NCBI RefSeq assembly: GCF_001425305.1
Contig: NZ_LMEE01000002.1
Location: 258,191-322,190, forward strand
DNA: 64,000 nucleotides
Origin: Phenylobacterium sp. Root1290
GTDB taxonomy: Bacteria; Pseudomonadota; Alphaproteobacteria; Caulobacterales; Caulobacteraceae
Reading direction: 5' to 3'
The translations under genes and the position numbers were made by a program. The notes under the pieces were generated by a model that was not told the DNA's origin, made no database searches, and saw nothing but the letters and a program-made list of their open reading frames with translations. Below, in pieces: positions 54,759 through 63,400 of the stretch (within the stretch, counting starts at the first letter, position 1; the number at the start of each line of letters is the position of its first letter).

Positions 54759-55831
54759 GCGCCGCCCGCCCGGACATCCGCGCGCCCGGCGAGATCGACG
54801 CCGCCTGGCTGTCGGCGGTGCTCGAGGCCGGCGGCGTCGACGCCGCGGTCCGCAGCTTCGAGGCCCAGCCCGTCGGCACCGGCCAGATCGGCGACAGCAT
54901 CCGCTTTCGCCTGACCTACGATCGCCGCGGCCAGGACGCGCCCGACACCCTGGTCGGCAAGTTCCCCGCCGCGGGCGAGGCCAGCCGCGCCACCGGCGTC
55001 ATGCTCGGCAACTACCTTCGCGAGGTGCGCTTCTACCAGCAGCTGGCCCCCACCGCCCTGGTCCAGACCCCGCGCTGCTACTTCACCGACGTCGACGAGG
55101 CGACCAGCGACTTCGTGCTGATGATGGAGGACCTCACCCCCGCGGTGCAGGGCGACCAACTGCTGGGCGTCAGCCTCGAGCAGGCGCGCCTGGTGGTCGA
55201 GCAGGCCGCCAGGCTCCACGCCTCGCACTGGGCCGACGATGGGCTGGACGAGTTGCCCTGGGTCTCCGGTTCCAAGGCCGCGCCGCCCAGCGCCGCCGAC
55301 GAGGCCGCGGTCTCAGCTCTGTGGGCCGGCTTCAAGCTCCGCTACGGCGCCCGGCTGGACCCAGCCTGGGTCGAGGTCGGCGACTGGCTGGCGCCGCGGT
55401 TCGGCCAGTTCGCCCGCACCGAGGACGGCCCCCGCTGCCTGACCCACAACGACTTCCGGCCCGACAACATGATGTTCGGCACGGCGGCCGGCGGCCACCC
55501 GGTGACCGTCCTCGACTGGCAGTCCTTCGCCTACGGCTGCGGCCCGACCGACCTGGCCTATTTCCTGGCCGGCGCGCTGGCCCCCGACGTCCGCCGCGCC
55601 CATGAGCCCGAGCTCCTGGCGCTCTATCTGCGCACCCTGCAGGCCCACGGCGTCGTGGGCTTCGGCATGGACGAACTGAAGCCGCTCTACGGGCGCGGGG
55701 CCTACCTGCTGTTCGGCACCGCCTTCTTCGCCGCCATGCTCGTCACCCAGACCGACCGCGGCGACGAGATGTTCCTGCAGATGCTGGGCGCCGCCGCCGA
55801 GCACATGCGCGACCACGGCGTCGCCCGTTAA
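54755..55831 (+). CDS. APH/EcKL-like phosphotransferase (DUF1679 type)
   Basis: 358 residues with a kinase-like fold. LVGKFPA carries the ATP Lys, LTHNDFRPDNMMF (about 230-242) the catalytic loop HxDxxxxN, and VTVLDWQSFAYG the metal-binding Asp. This wording (ecdysteroid-kinase-like/DUF1679) is common in Caulobacterales and sphingomonads near steroid or xenobiotic genes. It would phosphorylate a hydroxylated small molecule. It is translationally coupled to the NTF2-like gene. Confidence 0.85.
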   Translation: MSAARPDIRAPGEIDAAWLSAVLEAGGVDAAVRSFEAQPVGTGQIGDSIRFRLTYDRRGQDAPDTLVGKFPAAGEASRATGVMLGNYLREVRFYQQLAPTALVQTPRCYFTDVDEATSDFVLMMEDLTPAVQGDQLLGVSLEQARLVVEQAARLHASHWADDGLDELPWVSGSKAAPPSAADEAAVSALWAGFKLRYGARLDPAWVEVGDWLAPRFGQFARTEDGPRCLTHNDFRPDNMMFGTAAGGHPVTVLDWQSFAYGCGPTDLAYFLAGALAPDVRRAHEPELLALYLRTLQAHGVVGFGMDELKPLYGRGAYLLFGTAFFAAMLVTQTDRGDEMFLQMLGAAAEHMRDHGVAR

Positions 55832-55891
55832 CCCATTCAGCCTGCGTTCAGCGTGACTTTGCGAGGGTGCCGCCCAAGCAAGGAGGCGAGC

Positions 55892-56296
55892 ATGAAGAAG
55901 CTCCTGACAGCGACCATCGCGGCGCTCACCGCGGCCGGCGCGATCGCCGCCAGCGCGGGCGCGGCCCAGGCCGAGCCCTACCGCTATTACGGCGACCGCC
56001 GTCACAACAACAACAACGACGCCGCCGCTGCGGCCATTGTCGGCGGCGTCATCGGCCTGGCGCTCGGCGCGGCCATCGCCGGCTCCAACAAGGACCGCTA
56101 CGACAACCGCTACTACGGCTCGGGCTACTACGGCGGCGGCGACGGCTACTACGACAACCGCTACTATGGCGGCGGCCGCAGCTACGGTTACGCCCAGCCC
56201 TACGGCTACCGCGCGCGCACCTGCAGCAGCCGCGAGCGGGTCTACGACCCCTATAGCGGCCGTCGCGTGGTGGTCGAGCGGCGCTACGCCTGCTAG
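55892..56296 (+). CDS. Gly/Tyr-rich secreted protein with glycine-zipper segment
   Basis: 134 residues. The signal peptide ends about residue 27 (AQA). A mature start YRYYGDRRHNNNND leads to a glycine zipper (AAIVGGVIGLALGAAIAGS), then repeated Tyr-Gly-Gly units (YYGSGYYGGG, RYYGGGRSYGYAQPYG) and a C-terminal CSSRERVYDPYSGRRVVVERRYAC. AAGGAGGCGAGC precedes the ATG at 55892. Proteins of this type sit in the envelope and their function is unknown. The stop is shared with the next gene in CTAG. Confidence 0.8.
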   Translation: MKKLLTATIAALTAAGAIAASAGAAQAEPYRYYGDRRHNNNNDAAAAAIVGGVIGLALGAAIAGSNKDRYDNRYYGSGYYGGGDGYYDNRYYGGGRSYGYAQPYGYRARTCSSRERVYDPYSGRRVVVERRYAC

Positions 56297-56664
56297 CGGC
56301 GCACGCCGCGGGCCACCAGCACGGCGGCCAGGCCCGCGGCGCCCAGGCCTAGCGCCAGTCCGACCGGGCGGCGCCGCTTGGGCGCGACGGTCACCCGGTG
56401 GATGCGTTCGCCCTCCACCGCCCACCACGCGCCCGAGGCCTTGTCGAAGCCATGCCGCTGGAACCGCCCCGCCCACTCGCGGGCCAGATCGGCGGCTTCC
56501 GCGGCGGATCGCCCTGTGGCGATGAAACTGCTATCAGGCGCCGTGCGTTTGGGATCGTCGTCCAGACGCCACGTCTCCCGCAGCACGTTGAACACGCGGC
56601 CAAGTGGCGCATGTGTGGAGATGGTGGGGCGACGACGCAGAAAGCGCTCGATAGACTCCGCCAT
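56293..56664 (-). CDS. Small protein with C-terminal membrane helix, unrecognised
   Basis: 123 residues. A soluble N-terminal part contains WRLDDDPKRTAPDSSFIATG and SAAEAADLAREWAGRFQRHGFDKASGAWW (resembling DUF2188-type folds). A basic RHR-rich stretch and a single C-terminal hydrophobic helix (GLALGLGAAGLAAVLVARG) follow. The function is unknown. Confidence 0.6.
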   Translation of the reverse strand: MAESIERFLRRRPTISTHAPLGRVFNVLRETWRLDDDPKRTAPDSSFIATGRSAAEAADLAREWAGRFQRHGFDKASGAWWAVEGERIHRVTVAPKRRRPVGLALGLGAAGLAAVLVARGVRR

Positions 56665-56750
56665 ACGCCGGTTCGGCTCCCTTCCGTTGATCAGTCGATC
56701 TCGGGCCTAGTTCTTGATATTGGCGCCGGTAGGGCGCTTGGGTTGTGTTG

Positions 56751-57065
56751 ATGCGTGAATTTGTTGAACTCCGCGGCGCTTCGGGCGCCACCTATCGCTT
56801 CCGCGCCTGGCCGGAGAGCGATCATCATACGCCGACGGCGGGCAATTTCGCCGTCCTGGCGTTCGAGGGACAGGGCGTGAGCATCGTCGGGCTCGGCGTG
56901 TGCAGCGACCTGTCGCGCGCCAAGCAGCTCTCGCACGACACCCTCTCCGCCTCGTCCGGCCATCTGTTCACCCGCCTCAACGTCTCCCGCGCCGTCCGCG
57001 ACGCCGAGCACGACGACCTGCAGGCCGCCGAACCCGCCGCCAAGACCCTCCACCACGAGTCCTAG
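56751..57065 (+). CDS. Small unrecognised protein
   Basis: 104 residues. MREFVELRGASGATYRFRAW, then NFAVLAFEGQGVSIVGLGVCSDLSRAK and a polar tail. No signal or membrane segment. The ATG at 56751 is preceded by a TTG and GTG in frame, and no ribosome site is clear. It faces the gene at 57062, and the two stops overlap in CTAG. Confidence 0.6.
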   Translation: MREFVELRGASGATYRFRAWPESDHHTPTAGNFAVLAFEGQGVSIVGLGVCSDLSRAKQLSHDTLSASSGHLFTRLNVSRAVRDAEHDDLQAAEPAAKTLHHES

Positions 57066-57517
57066 CGCGCGCCCAGCGCCTCGCGCACCACGGTCTGGAA
57101 GTCGAACACCGACATCTGCTGGCCGGCGATCCGCTGGGGCTGGCCCACGCAGACCTTCTGCATCAGGTCGTAGCGCTCGTCGCCCGGCGCCACGTCCTGC
57201 CATTCGCCCGGCGCCTCCACCGCCCGCAGCGTCTCGCCGTCCGGCGAGACGAAGCGGCGGGCCATGTCGCGCGTGCGGCGCATGGCGCAGGAGAACTCGC
57301 GATAGGTGGCGACCATGCTGGCCCCATCCATCGGGTGGGCGACGATCTGGTAGACCCAGGCCTGCGCCATCGCCCCGTCGCGCCGCACGCTGCCGACGTC
57401 ATAAACCAGGGCGCTCGCGCCCTTCTTGAAGCTGATCGCCTCGAACGGCGCGGCCTGCACGCCCCCGGCCGCCAAAGCCAATCCCAGCGCCAGCGCCGCC
57501 GCCTTGCGATGCATCAT
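57062..57517 (-). CDS. Secreted protein, unrecognised
   Basis: 151 residues. Signal peptide MMHRKAAALALGLALAAGGVQA, then a small globular domain: PFEAISFKKGASALVYDVGSV, FSCAMRRTRDMARRFV, YDLMQKVCVGQPQRI. Two cysteines may pair. GGAGGGCTGTGGG precedes the ATG. A periplasmic protein of unknown function. Confidence 0.65.
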   Translation of the reverse strand: MMHRKAAALALGLALAAGGVQAAPFEAISFKKGASALVYDVGSVRRDGAMAQAWVYQIVAHPMDGASMVATYREFSCAMRRTRDMARRFVSPDGETLRAVEAPGEWQDVAPGDERYDLMQKVCVGQPQRIAGQQMSVFDFQTVVREALGAR

Positions 57518-57673
57518 CCCACAGCCCTCCGAGCGAGCATGGTCCATCCGCGTCCGGAAGCCCGTGCGCGACTGGGACAGTTAACCGTCCACGACGGCTC
57601 GAAGTTCACGATCGGCGCCAGGATTTTGACGCCCGCCTAGGCGCCGCTCGCCGACGCGCCCTAGACTGCCCCC

Positions 57674-58120
57674 ATGTCCCGCGTGCCCGCCCTCCTCTGC
57701 GCCGGCCTGCTCGGCGCCCTGGCCCTGGGCGCCCATGCGCTGCAGCAGATTCCCCGCCCGGCCGAGCCCGCCCGCCTCACCGCCTGGCCGGCGCCCGGAA
57801 ACATGCCGGGCTTCGGCGACGCCGGCGAGCTTGGCCCCTCGCAGATCGCCGACCTCAGCGAGTACGTCCTGGCCCTGGCCGGCGCCCCGCGCGACCCGGC
57901 CGCCGTCGTCCGCGCCGTGCCGCTCTACCAGACCCATTGCGCGGCCTGCCACGGCCTCGGCGGCGAGGGCGCGGAGCTGCTCGGAACCCCCGACCTCACC
58001 CGCCGCCAGTTCCGCTATGCGACGGACGCCCAGGACATCCAGATGCAGATCTGGCACGGCTCCGACGGCCGCGGCCCGGTGCGCGAGGCCGGGACCGCCA
58101 AGGCCTGGCCCAACGGTTGA
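57674..58120 (+). CDS. Monohaem cytochrome c, CcoP-like
   Basis: 148 residues. Signal/anchor MSRVPALLCAGLLGALALGA, then a class I haem site CAACH (Cys89, Cys92, His93). The local wording around it (HCAACHGLGGEGAELLGTPDLTRRQFRYA) resembles the second haem domain of cbb3-oxidase subunit III (CcoP/FixP), here as a free domain. The oxidase genes are not adjacent. It would carry electrons in the periplasm. The cyclophilin gene follows 55 bp later. Confidence 0.82.
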   Translation: MSRVPALLCAGLLGALALGAHALQQIPRPAEPARLTAWPAPGNMPGFGDAGELGPSQIADLSEYVLALAGAPRDPAAVVRAVPLYQTHCAACHGLGGEGAELLGTPDLTRRQFRYATDAQDIQMQIWHGSDGRGPVREAGTAKAWPNG

Positions 58121-58175
58121 CGCCGCGCGCGCGAGGCCCGAAACGATCCCGGCAGCCGCCGCACGGAGCCCGACG

Positions 58176-58784
58176 ATGAGCGACCTTCCCCGACGCAGCC
58201 TGATCGCCGCCGGCGGCCTGGTCCTCGCCGCCCCCCGCGCCGCCCTGGCCGCCCCGGCCAAGCCGCGCGTGGTCATCAAGACCCCGCGCGGCTCGATCGT
58301 CGTCGAGCTCGAGCCCCGCAAGGCCCCGCTCACCACCGCCAACTTCCTGCGCTACGTGGACGCCCAGTCCTATGACGGCGGGACGTTCTTCCGCGCCGCC
58401 CGCACGCCGGGCGTTCCCAAGGACGGCACCATCGTCGGCGCCCCGGACGCCAAGGTCCGCCCCTTCCCGCCGATCGCCCACGAAAGCACCACCAAGACGG
58501 GGCTCAAGCACCTCAACGGCACGATCTCGCTCGGCCGCTTCGCCACCGGCACCGCCACCAGCAACTTCTTCATCTGCGTCGGCGACCAGCCCTATCTCGA
58601 CGCCAACCCCGCCGCCAAGGGCGACAACCTCGGCTACGCCGCCTTCGGCCGCGTCGTCCAGGGCATGCCCATCGTCGAGAAGATCCTGTCGCTACCCACC
58701 AACGGCGAGACCAAGTTCAAGGACCAGAGCGGCCAGTGGCTCAAGCCCCCGGTCCCCATCCTCACCATGCGCCGAGCGCCGTAA
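58176..58784 (+). CDS. Exported peptidyl-prolyl cis-trans isomerase (cyclophilin type)
   Basis: 202 residues. A twin-arginine-like signal (MSDLPRRSLIAAGGLVLAAP) precedes the cyclophilin barrel. KTPRGSIVVELEPRKAPLTTANF and YDGGTFFRAA (usually FHR) are present, with SNFFICVGDQPYLD as the active face. GTISLGRFATGTATS replaces the usual 'GTiaMAR' wording, so catalytic efficiency is uncertain. It acts on periplasmic protein folding. It is followed directly by the repeat array. Confidence 0.9.
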   Translation: MSDLPRRSLIAAGGLVLAAPRAALAAPAKPRVVIKTPRGSIVVELEPRKAPLTTANFLRYVDAQSYDGGTFFRAARTPGVPKDGTIVGAPDAKVRPFPPIAHESTTKTGLKHLNGTISLGRFATGTATSNFFICVGDQPYLDANPAAKGDNLGYAAFGRVVQGMPIVEKILSLPTNGETKFKDQSGQWLKPPVPILTMRRAP

Positions 58785-59381
58785 AAACCCGCTCATCCCC
58801 GCGCAGGCTTCGCAATCCGGGCGGAGAGTGCGGCGCCCACCCAAACATCCCCTCGCCCCCTGGGGGAGAGGGCTAGGGGCCACAGCCCATCCGCCTCAAA
58901 ACCGCAAACCAGCAGAGCGCCGCTCCGCGCCGCCACCCCTCACCCAACCTCTCCCCTCAAGCGGGGAGAGGAGACGCACCGCCCACGCCACCCCCAAACG
59001 TCCCCTCGCCCCTTGGGGAGAGGGCTAGGGTGAGGGGGCCACACCCCATCCGCCCCAAAACCGCAAACCAGCAGAGCGCCGCTCCGCGCCGCCCCCCCCT
59101 CACCCAACCTCTCCCCTCAAGCGGGGAGAGGAGCCACCCAAGCCACGCCACCCCAAAACGTCCCCTCGCCCCTTGGGGAGAGGGCTAGGGTGAGGGGGCC
59201 AAAGCCCCACCGCCCCAAAACCGCAAACCAGCAGAGCGCCGCTCCGCGCCGCCCCCCATCACCCAACCTCTCCCCTCAAGCGGGGAGAGGAGCCACCCAA
59301 GCCACCCCAAAACATCCCCTCGCCCCTTGGGGAGAGGGCTAGGGTGAGGGGGCCAAAGCCCATCCGCCCCACAAGCCCACC
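58785..59381. repeat. Tandem array of ~160-bp REPIN-like units
   Basis: Units begin TCCCCTCGCC at 58849, 59001, 59161 and 59315 (the last is truncated). Each has a left hairpin (CCTCGCCCC-TT-GGGGAGAGG), a spacer with ACCAGCAGAGCGCCGCTCCG, and a right hairpin (CCTCTCCCC-TCAAG-CGGGGAGAGG). Left and right arms are inverted copies of one another. The spacer motif recurs at 58912, 59071 and 59231. No gene is supported inside. The first unit lacks a few bases compared with the later ones. Confidence 0.85.
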
Positions 59382-60140
59382 CTAAGACCCCAACTCCCGC
59401 CAACCCCCGTCCCGCTCCACAAAGTTCACCACCTCGATCGCAAACGGCCGAGGCGCCCCGCTCTCGTCCAGGTCATCGCGCACAACCGGCCCCAGCAACC
59501 GCCGCGTCCCGTATTTCTTCGGCTCCATCGCCGCCAGCCGCCAGCGCAGCACCTGCACCCGCAGCCGGTCGCCGCGCACCGAATCCTCGGTCGCCTCCAT
59601 CGCCACCTCATGGGCCAGGTCGAAGAACAGGTCGGCGGCGAGCTCCTTGGCCCGCAGGTACATCTCGCGGAACTCGTCGTCCCGCCGCGCCCAGCCATAG
59701 ATCGAGCCGGCGCACGGCATGTCCGGATCGGCCGACAGCGCCAGCACCGTCTCGCCCCCGGCGATGCGCAGGCAGATCTCCTCGGCCAGCTCGGGGGTCA
59801 GGATCGAGACGCTGCCCCCGCGCCGCCGCGCGGGCGAGGCCTGAGCCAGCATCCGCCGCCAGATCTTGCCGCTGCCCGGCCTTAAGTCCGCCTCCCGGTC
59901 GGCCGCGATCTGCCGCGCCCGCCCCTCCAGCTTGGCGGCCTCGAACGCCGCCCCGAACTCAGGCTCGCGCAGCGCCCAGTCACGAAACGTCCGCCGAGAC
60001 GGCATCCCCGGCTCGCGGGCCAGAGCATGCTGACTCTCCCCCGCCGCCACCCGCGCGCAGATCTCCCGCCCCAGCTCGGCCGAATAGCGCACAGACGCCC
60101 GAACCCCGGCCCGCCCAGGCCCCGGCAATGACGAAGGCAT
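59382..60140 (-). CDS. Terminase-small-subunit-like protein with duplicated HTH module
   Basis: 252 residues. Two similar modules are visible: YSAELGREICARVAAGESQHALAREPGMPS..FRDWALREPEFGAAFEAAK (about 20-75) and LTPELAEEICLRIAGGETVLALSADPDMPC..IYGWARRDDEFREMYLRAK (about 115-170). Each is the N-terminal DNA-binding part of phage terminase small subunits (Sf6/ubiquitous type). The C-terminal part (LRVQVLRWRLAAMEPKKYG) matches the oligomerisation end of that family. No large terminase or other phage gene is nearby, so it looks like a chromosomal, possibly domesticated, relative. Confidence 0.75.
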   Translation of the reverse strand: MPSSLPGPGRAGVRASVRYSAELGREICARVAAGESQHALAREPGMPSRRTFRDWALREPEFGAAFEAAKLEGRARQIAADREADLRPGSGKIWRRMLAQASPARRRGGSVSILTPELAEEICLRIAGGETVLALSADPDMPCAGSIYGWARRDDEFREMYLRAKELAADLFFDLAHEVAMEATEDSVRGDRLRVQVLRWRLAAMEPKKYGTRRLLGPVVRDDLDESGAPRPFAIEVVNFVERDGGWRELGS

Positions 60141-60143
60141 CAA

Positions 60144-60405
60144 GCCCCCACGACAGCAAATGAGAAGGCTTCAGTGTAGCGCGAGCGAACCGGAAATTCA
60201 AGAACAAAGAACGAACAATTGCGACGTGAGGGCTTCGCCGTGCCACACACCCGGCTCGCCTGAACCATAACAACACACGAGCCCAACTCCGGGCTGATCC
60301 TGCCAACCACGACTGCTGAACCGAATCTGCAATAACTGCTACGCTTGCAACCCATGGACGCAAGCGCTGCGCAAATGAACCAGCGCGTTTCCAGCCGGAA
60401 GAGGG
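60144..60405. other. Low-GC junction before the STAND NTPase
   Basis: About 260 bases with no supported gene, where composition changes from very GC-rich to more balanced. The stretch between 60141 and 60405 must hold the promoters of both the leftward terminase-like gene and the rightward NTPase. A GGAAGAGGG ribosome site lies next to the ATG at 60406. No integrase site or tRNA end was recognised. Confidence 0.45.
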
Positions 60406-63400
60406 ATGTGGAGGATCAACAAGGAAATGTTGGCCGACGAAAAGTTATTCGGCTTGTCCGACCTAAAGCGCATAACCGAGGCCAGTATTCATCGCGCCGG
60501 CCCGCGATATACGCCAGCGCTTGATCCAAATGCGCCTAACCTCCGCATTGCGCCGCTCGTCGAAGCCTTCGATGCGCTGACTTACTCGGGTGAGTTCAAG
60601 GTCCGCCTTCTCAAGATTGAGAGTGAACTTCGTGAGGCGTGGTCTCGGCTCTCAAGTCCATTGCGTCAGGCGCTGGCGAAAGCTGGCGAAGCGTCGGTGC
60701 TTGGTGCGGAACTTCTGAAGAGACTTCGGACCCAACCGCCCGGGTCAGAACCACATCTCGAAAGTGAACTCAAAACTGCCAACGACAACGTCCGATCCGC
60801 TCTCTGGGAGTACGAGGCCGAGTTGGATGCCGTTCGCACAAAGCATGAAAAGGGATCTAAGGAACGGCAGTCTCTCGACGCTTCAATAGAGGAGACACGA
60901 CGGCTTGGTCAGACGCTTGCAGAGCAGGAGGAGTTTGTCACCTCGACCGCGTTCAGGGCCATCTTCAATAACCGGTTGTTCCTGAGAGGGTCCTGGGGCA
61001 CGGGTAAGACCCACCTCCTGTGCGATATAGCCCACGAGCGCATAAAGCTTGGGCAGCCCACCTTGCTGATCCTCGCTCAGACCTTGCCAGCTGGCGAGGA
61101 TCCGCTCCGCGCGGTGGTTCAGTCTACAGGCCTCGGTTCCGACGTAGATACTGCCCTTCAAGTGCTGAACGACCTGGGCGAGCAGGCCGGCGGGCGCGCC
61201 CTGATCCTTGTCGACGCCATCAACGAGGGGGACCGCGTAGCTTGGCACGAGCACCTCGATCGGATCGCGTCGCTTGTTGGAGACTATCCGAACGTCGGCC
61301 TCGCCCTTAGCTGCCGCACGCCGTTCGACAAGCAAATACTAAAAGATAGCGCCGAAAAGAACTTCGCATTCGCAGATCATATGGGCTTCATCGACGTAGA
61401 ATTCGATGCCCAGGACGAATTTTTTCGCTACTATGACATCCCAAGTCCACAGCTTCCCCTACTGGCACCCGAGTTTTCGACACCACTGTTTCTGAAAATT
61501 CTCTGCGAGAGTATCGCGAATCTCAGCCGATCTGCCAAGATGAGGCGCATCAAGAGCTTCGCCTCTGGCCACAAAGGAATGACCAAGCTCTTAGAAGATT
61601 TCGTTGGTCAAATTGGAGCCAACATTGAGAAGGACTTTGGCCTCACGCCGAAAGCTTGCTGGCGTATACTCAAAGGCCATGGAGATGCGGCGGTCACCGT
61701 CGGATTCGCACCCAAAATGGCTGAACTGATGGACGACCAAATCCCGCGCACTGATGCGGTAGAGATCGTCTCTCAGGTTACCAAATTTAATGATGTCAGA
61801 GCCATGGCGTTGATTGCTCGCATGGCAAATGAAGGTCTCCTTAGCGAGGATAGCCGTTACATGAACGGTGCCTGGCTCGATACCATACGTCTACCGTATC
61901 AACGTTTCAGCGACCACCTCATCAGCCGCCATCTTCTCGCGCGGCACCTGGACGTCAGCTCGACGGCCGCTATCCGGAACTGCTTCCGCCCAACAAAACC
62001 TCTCGGAAGAATTTTCAAGACGCGAAGTTGGGGCGGCTACGAAATGCCGGGCATCGTGTCGGCCGTGATGCTGGAGTTTCCGGAGAGAGTTAAACGCGCA
62101 GTGCATAAGGACCGCCAGGAGCTCGCCTTCTATATTCCCACCAAGCTGAGGAGTTACGAGCTCAGCCAGCCCTTTATTGAAGGTCTACTATGGCGGGATG
62201 TCGATTCATTCTCGAAGCAGACGGACAAGCTCGTAGGCGCCTTCCTCAACGCTCCACAAAGGGAAACACAGGAGTCCATGCTCGAGGCCCTCGTCGGCCT
62301 CGCCTCCAGGCCCGATCATCGCTACAGCGCCGACAGGCTCCGTCGTTATCTGGGGGCGATGGAGGTTACCGGCCGCGACCTGTTCTGGTCGGAATTTTTA
62401 CGGGCGCATGGCCGGTCAGCTGCGGCGTATCGCGTGCTCGATTGGGTTCAAAGGCCTGGCTCCCAAATGGAGGAGGCCACGGCAAGGAACCTCATTACCC
62501 TAATCTCGCTATTCCTCACGTCCAACGTGAGGCCCTTTCGAGATCGAGCCACCCACTGCCTAGTTATCCTCGGTGAGCGGTTCCCTGACAGCCTGTTTGC
62601 GGAGGTAAGCCGAAGCTTCGCGTTCAACGACCCCTATGTTCGAGAACGTATGCTTGCTGCCGCCTACGGGGTTCTAATGCGGCAATGGGCTAGCGCACCG
62701 GATGGCCTAAGGGCGGCCGCCTTGCCGCTAGCGCGCGAGCTTCGTGATCGCTTGGCGGGGGCGGATGATACCCCCCCGATCGAGCACGTACTGATGCGAG
62801 ACTACGCTCAAGGCTTTATTGAACTAACGGCTCGACTTTGGCCAAGTCATGCGGATGAGCTTCGAGCGGAACCGCGGCGTGTTTCGTCCGAATCTGTCCT
62901 GCGCCGTCCGAGCCGCATTTCGGAGAAGTCCGTGAAGGGCGCAGACGATGCGATCCACATGGATTTCGGCAATTACACGATCGGTCGCCTTGTGCCGGGC
63001 CGAAGCAACTACGACTACAATCACAAGGGCTATCGTGCCATCCGTCGCCAAATCGAGCGTCGGATTCTCGATTTAGGCTACGATGCGGAGCGGTTCCGAA
63101 TGATCGATCGCACGATCTCCGATCGTTCCTTCTACGGGCGTCAATCAAGTGACGGCCAGAAGACCGATCGCTACGGCAAAAAGTACTCTTGGATCGCATA
63201 CTTCGAGGTAGCTGGGCGACTTGCACTGCGCGGCCGCCTTCCCCGCCAGCGGGAAACGCGCGTAAGCGACACCGACATCGATCCAAGTTTTCCTGCGGCG
63301 GCGCTTATGTGGAAGCCGCCTCTGCCGAAGCTGTTCTCAGCCCCCTTCACCTCGGCGGCAGGCTGGCTCGAACACGGCCCATCACCACACTACCACGACC

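Noticed and set aside
58849..59362. Tandem repeat considered as a CRISPR array
   Set aside because: The whole ~160-bp unit repeats, spacers included. CRISPR needs short identical repeats with unique spacers, and no cas genes are near.
60354..60536. A 60-codon forward frame overlapping the start of the STAND NTPase
   Set aside because: Basic, motif-free translation that stops inside the large gene. No ribosome site.
61891..62106. Reverse-strand frames inside the STAND NTPase gene (also near 60883, 62816 and 63382)
   Set aside because: The forward frame is continuous over 3.6 kb with P-loop motifs. The reverse frames are short and featureless.
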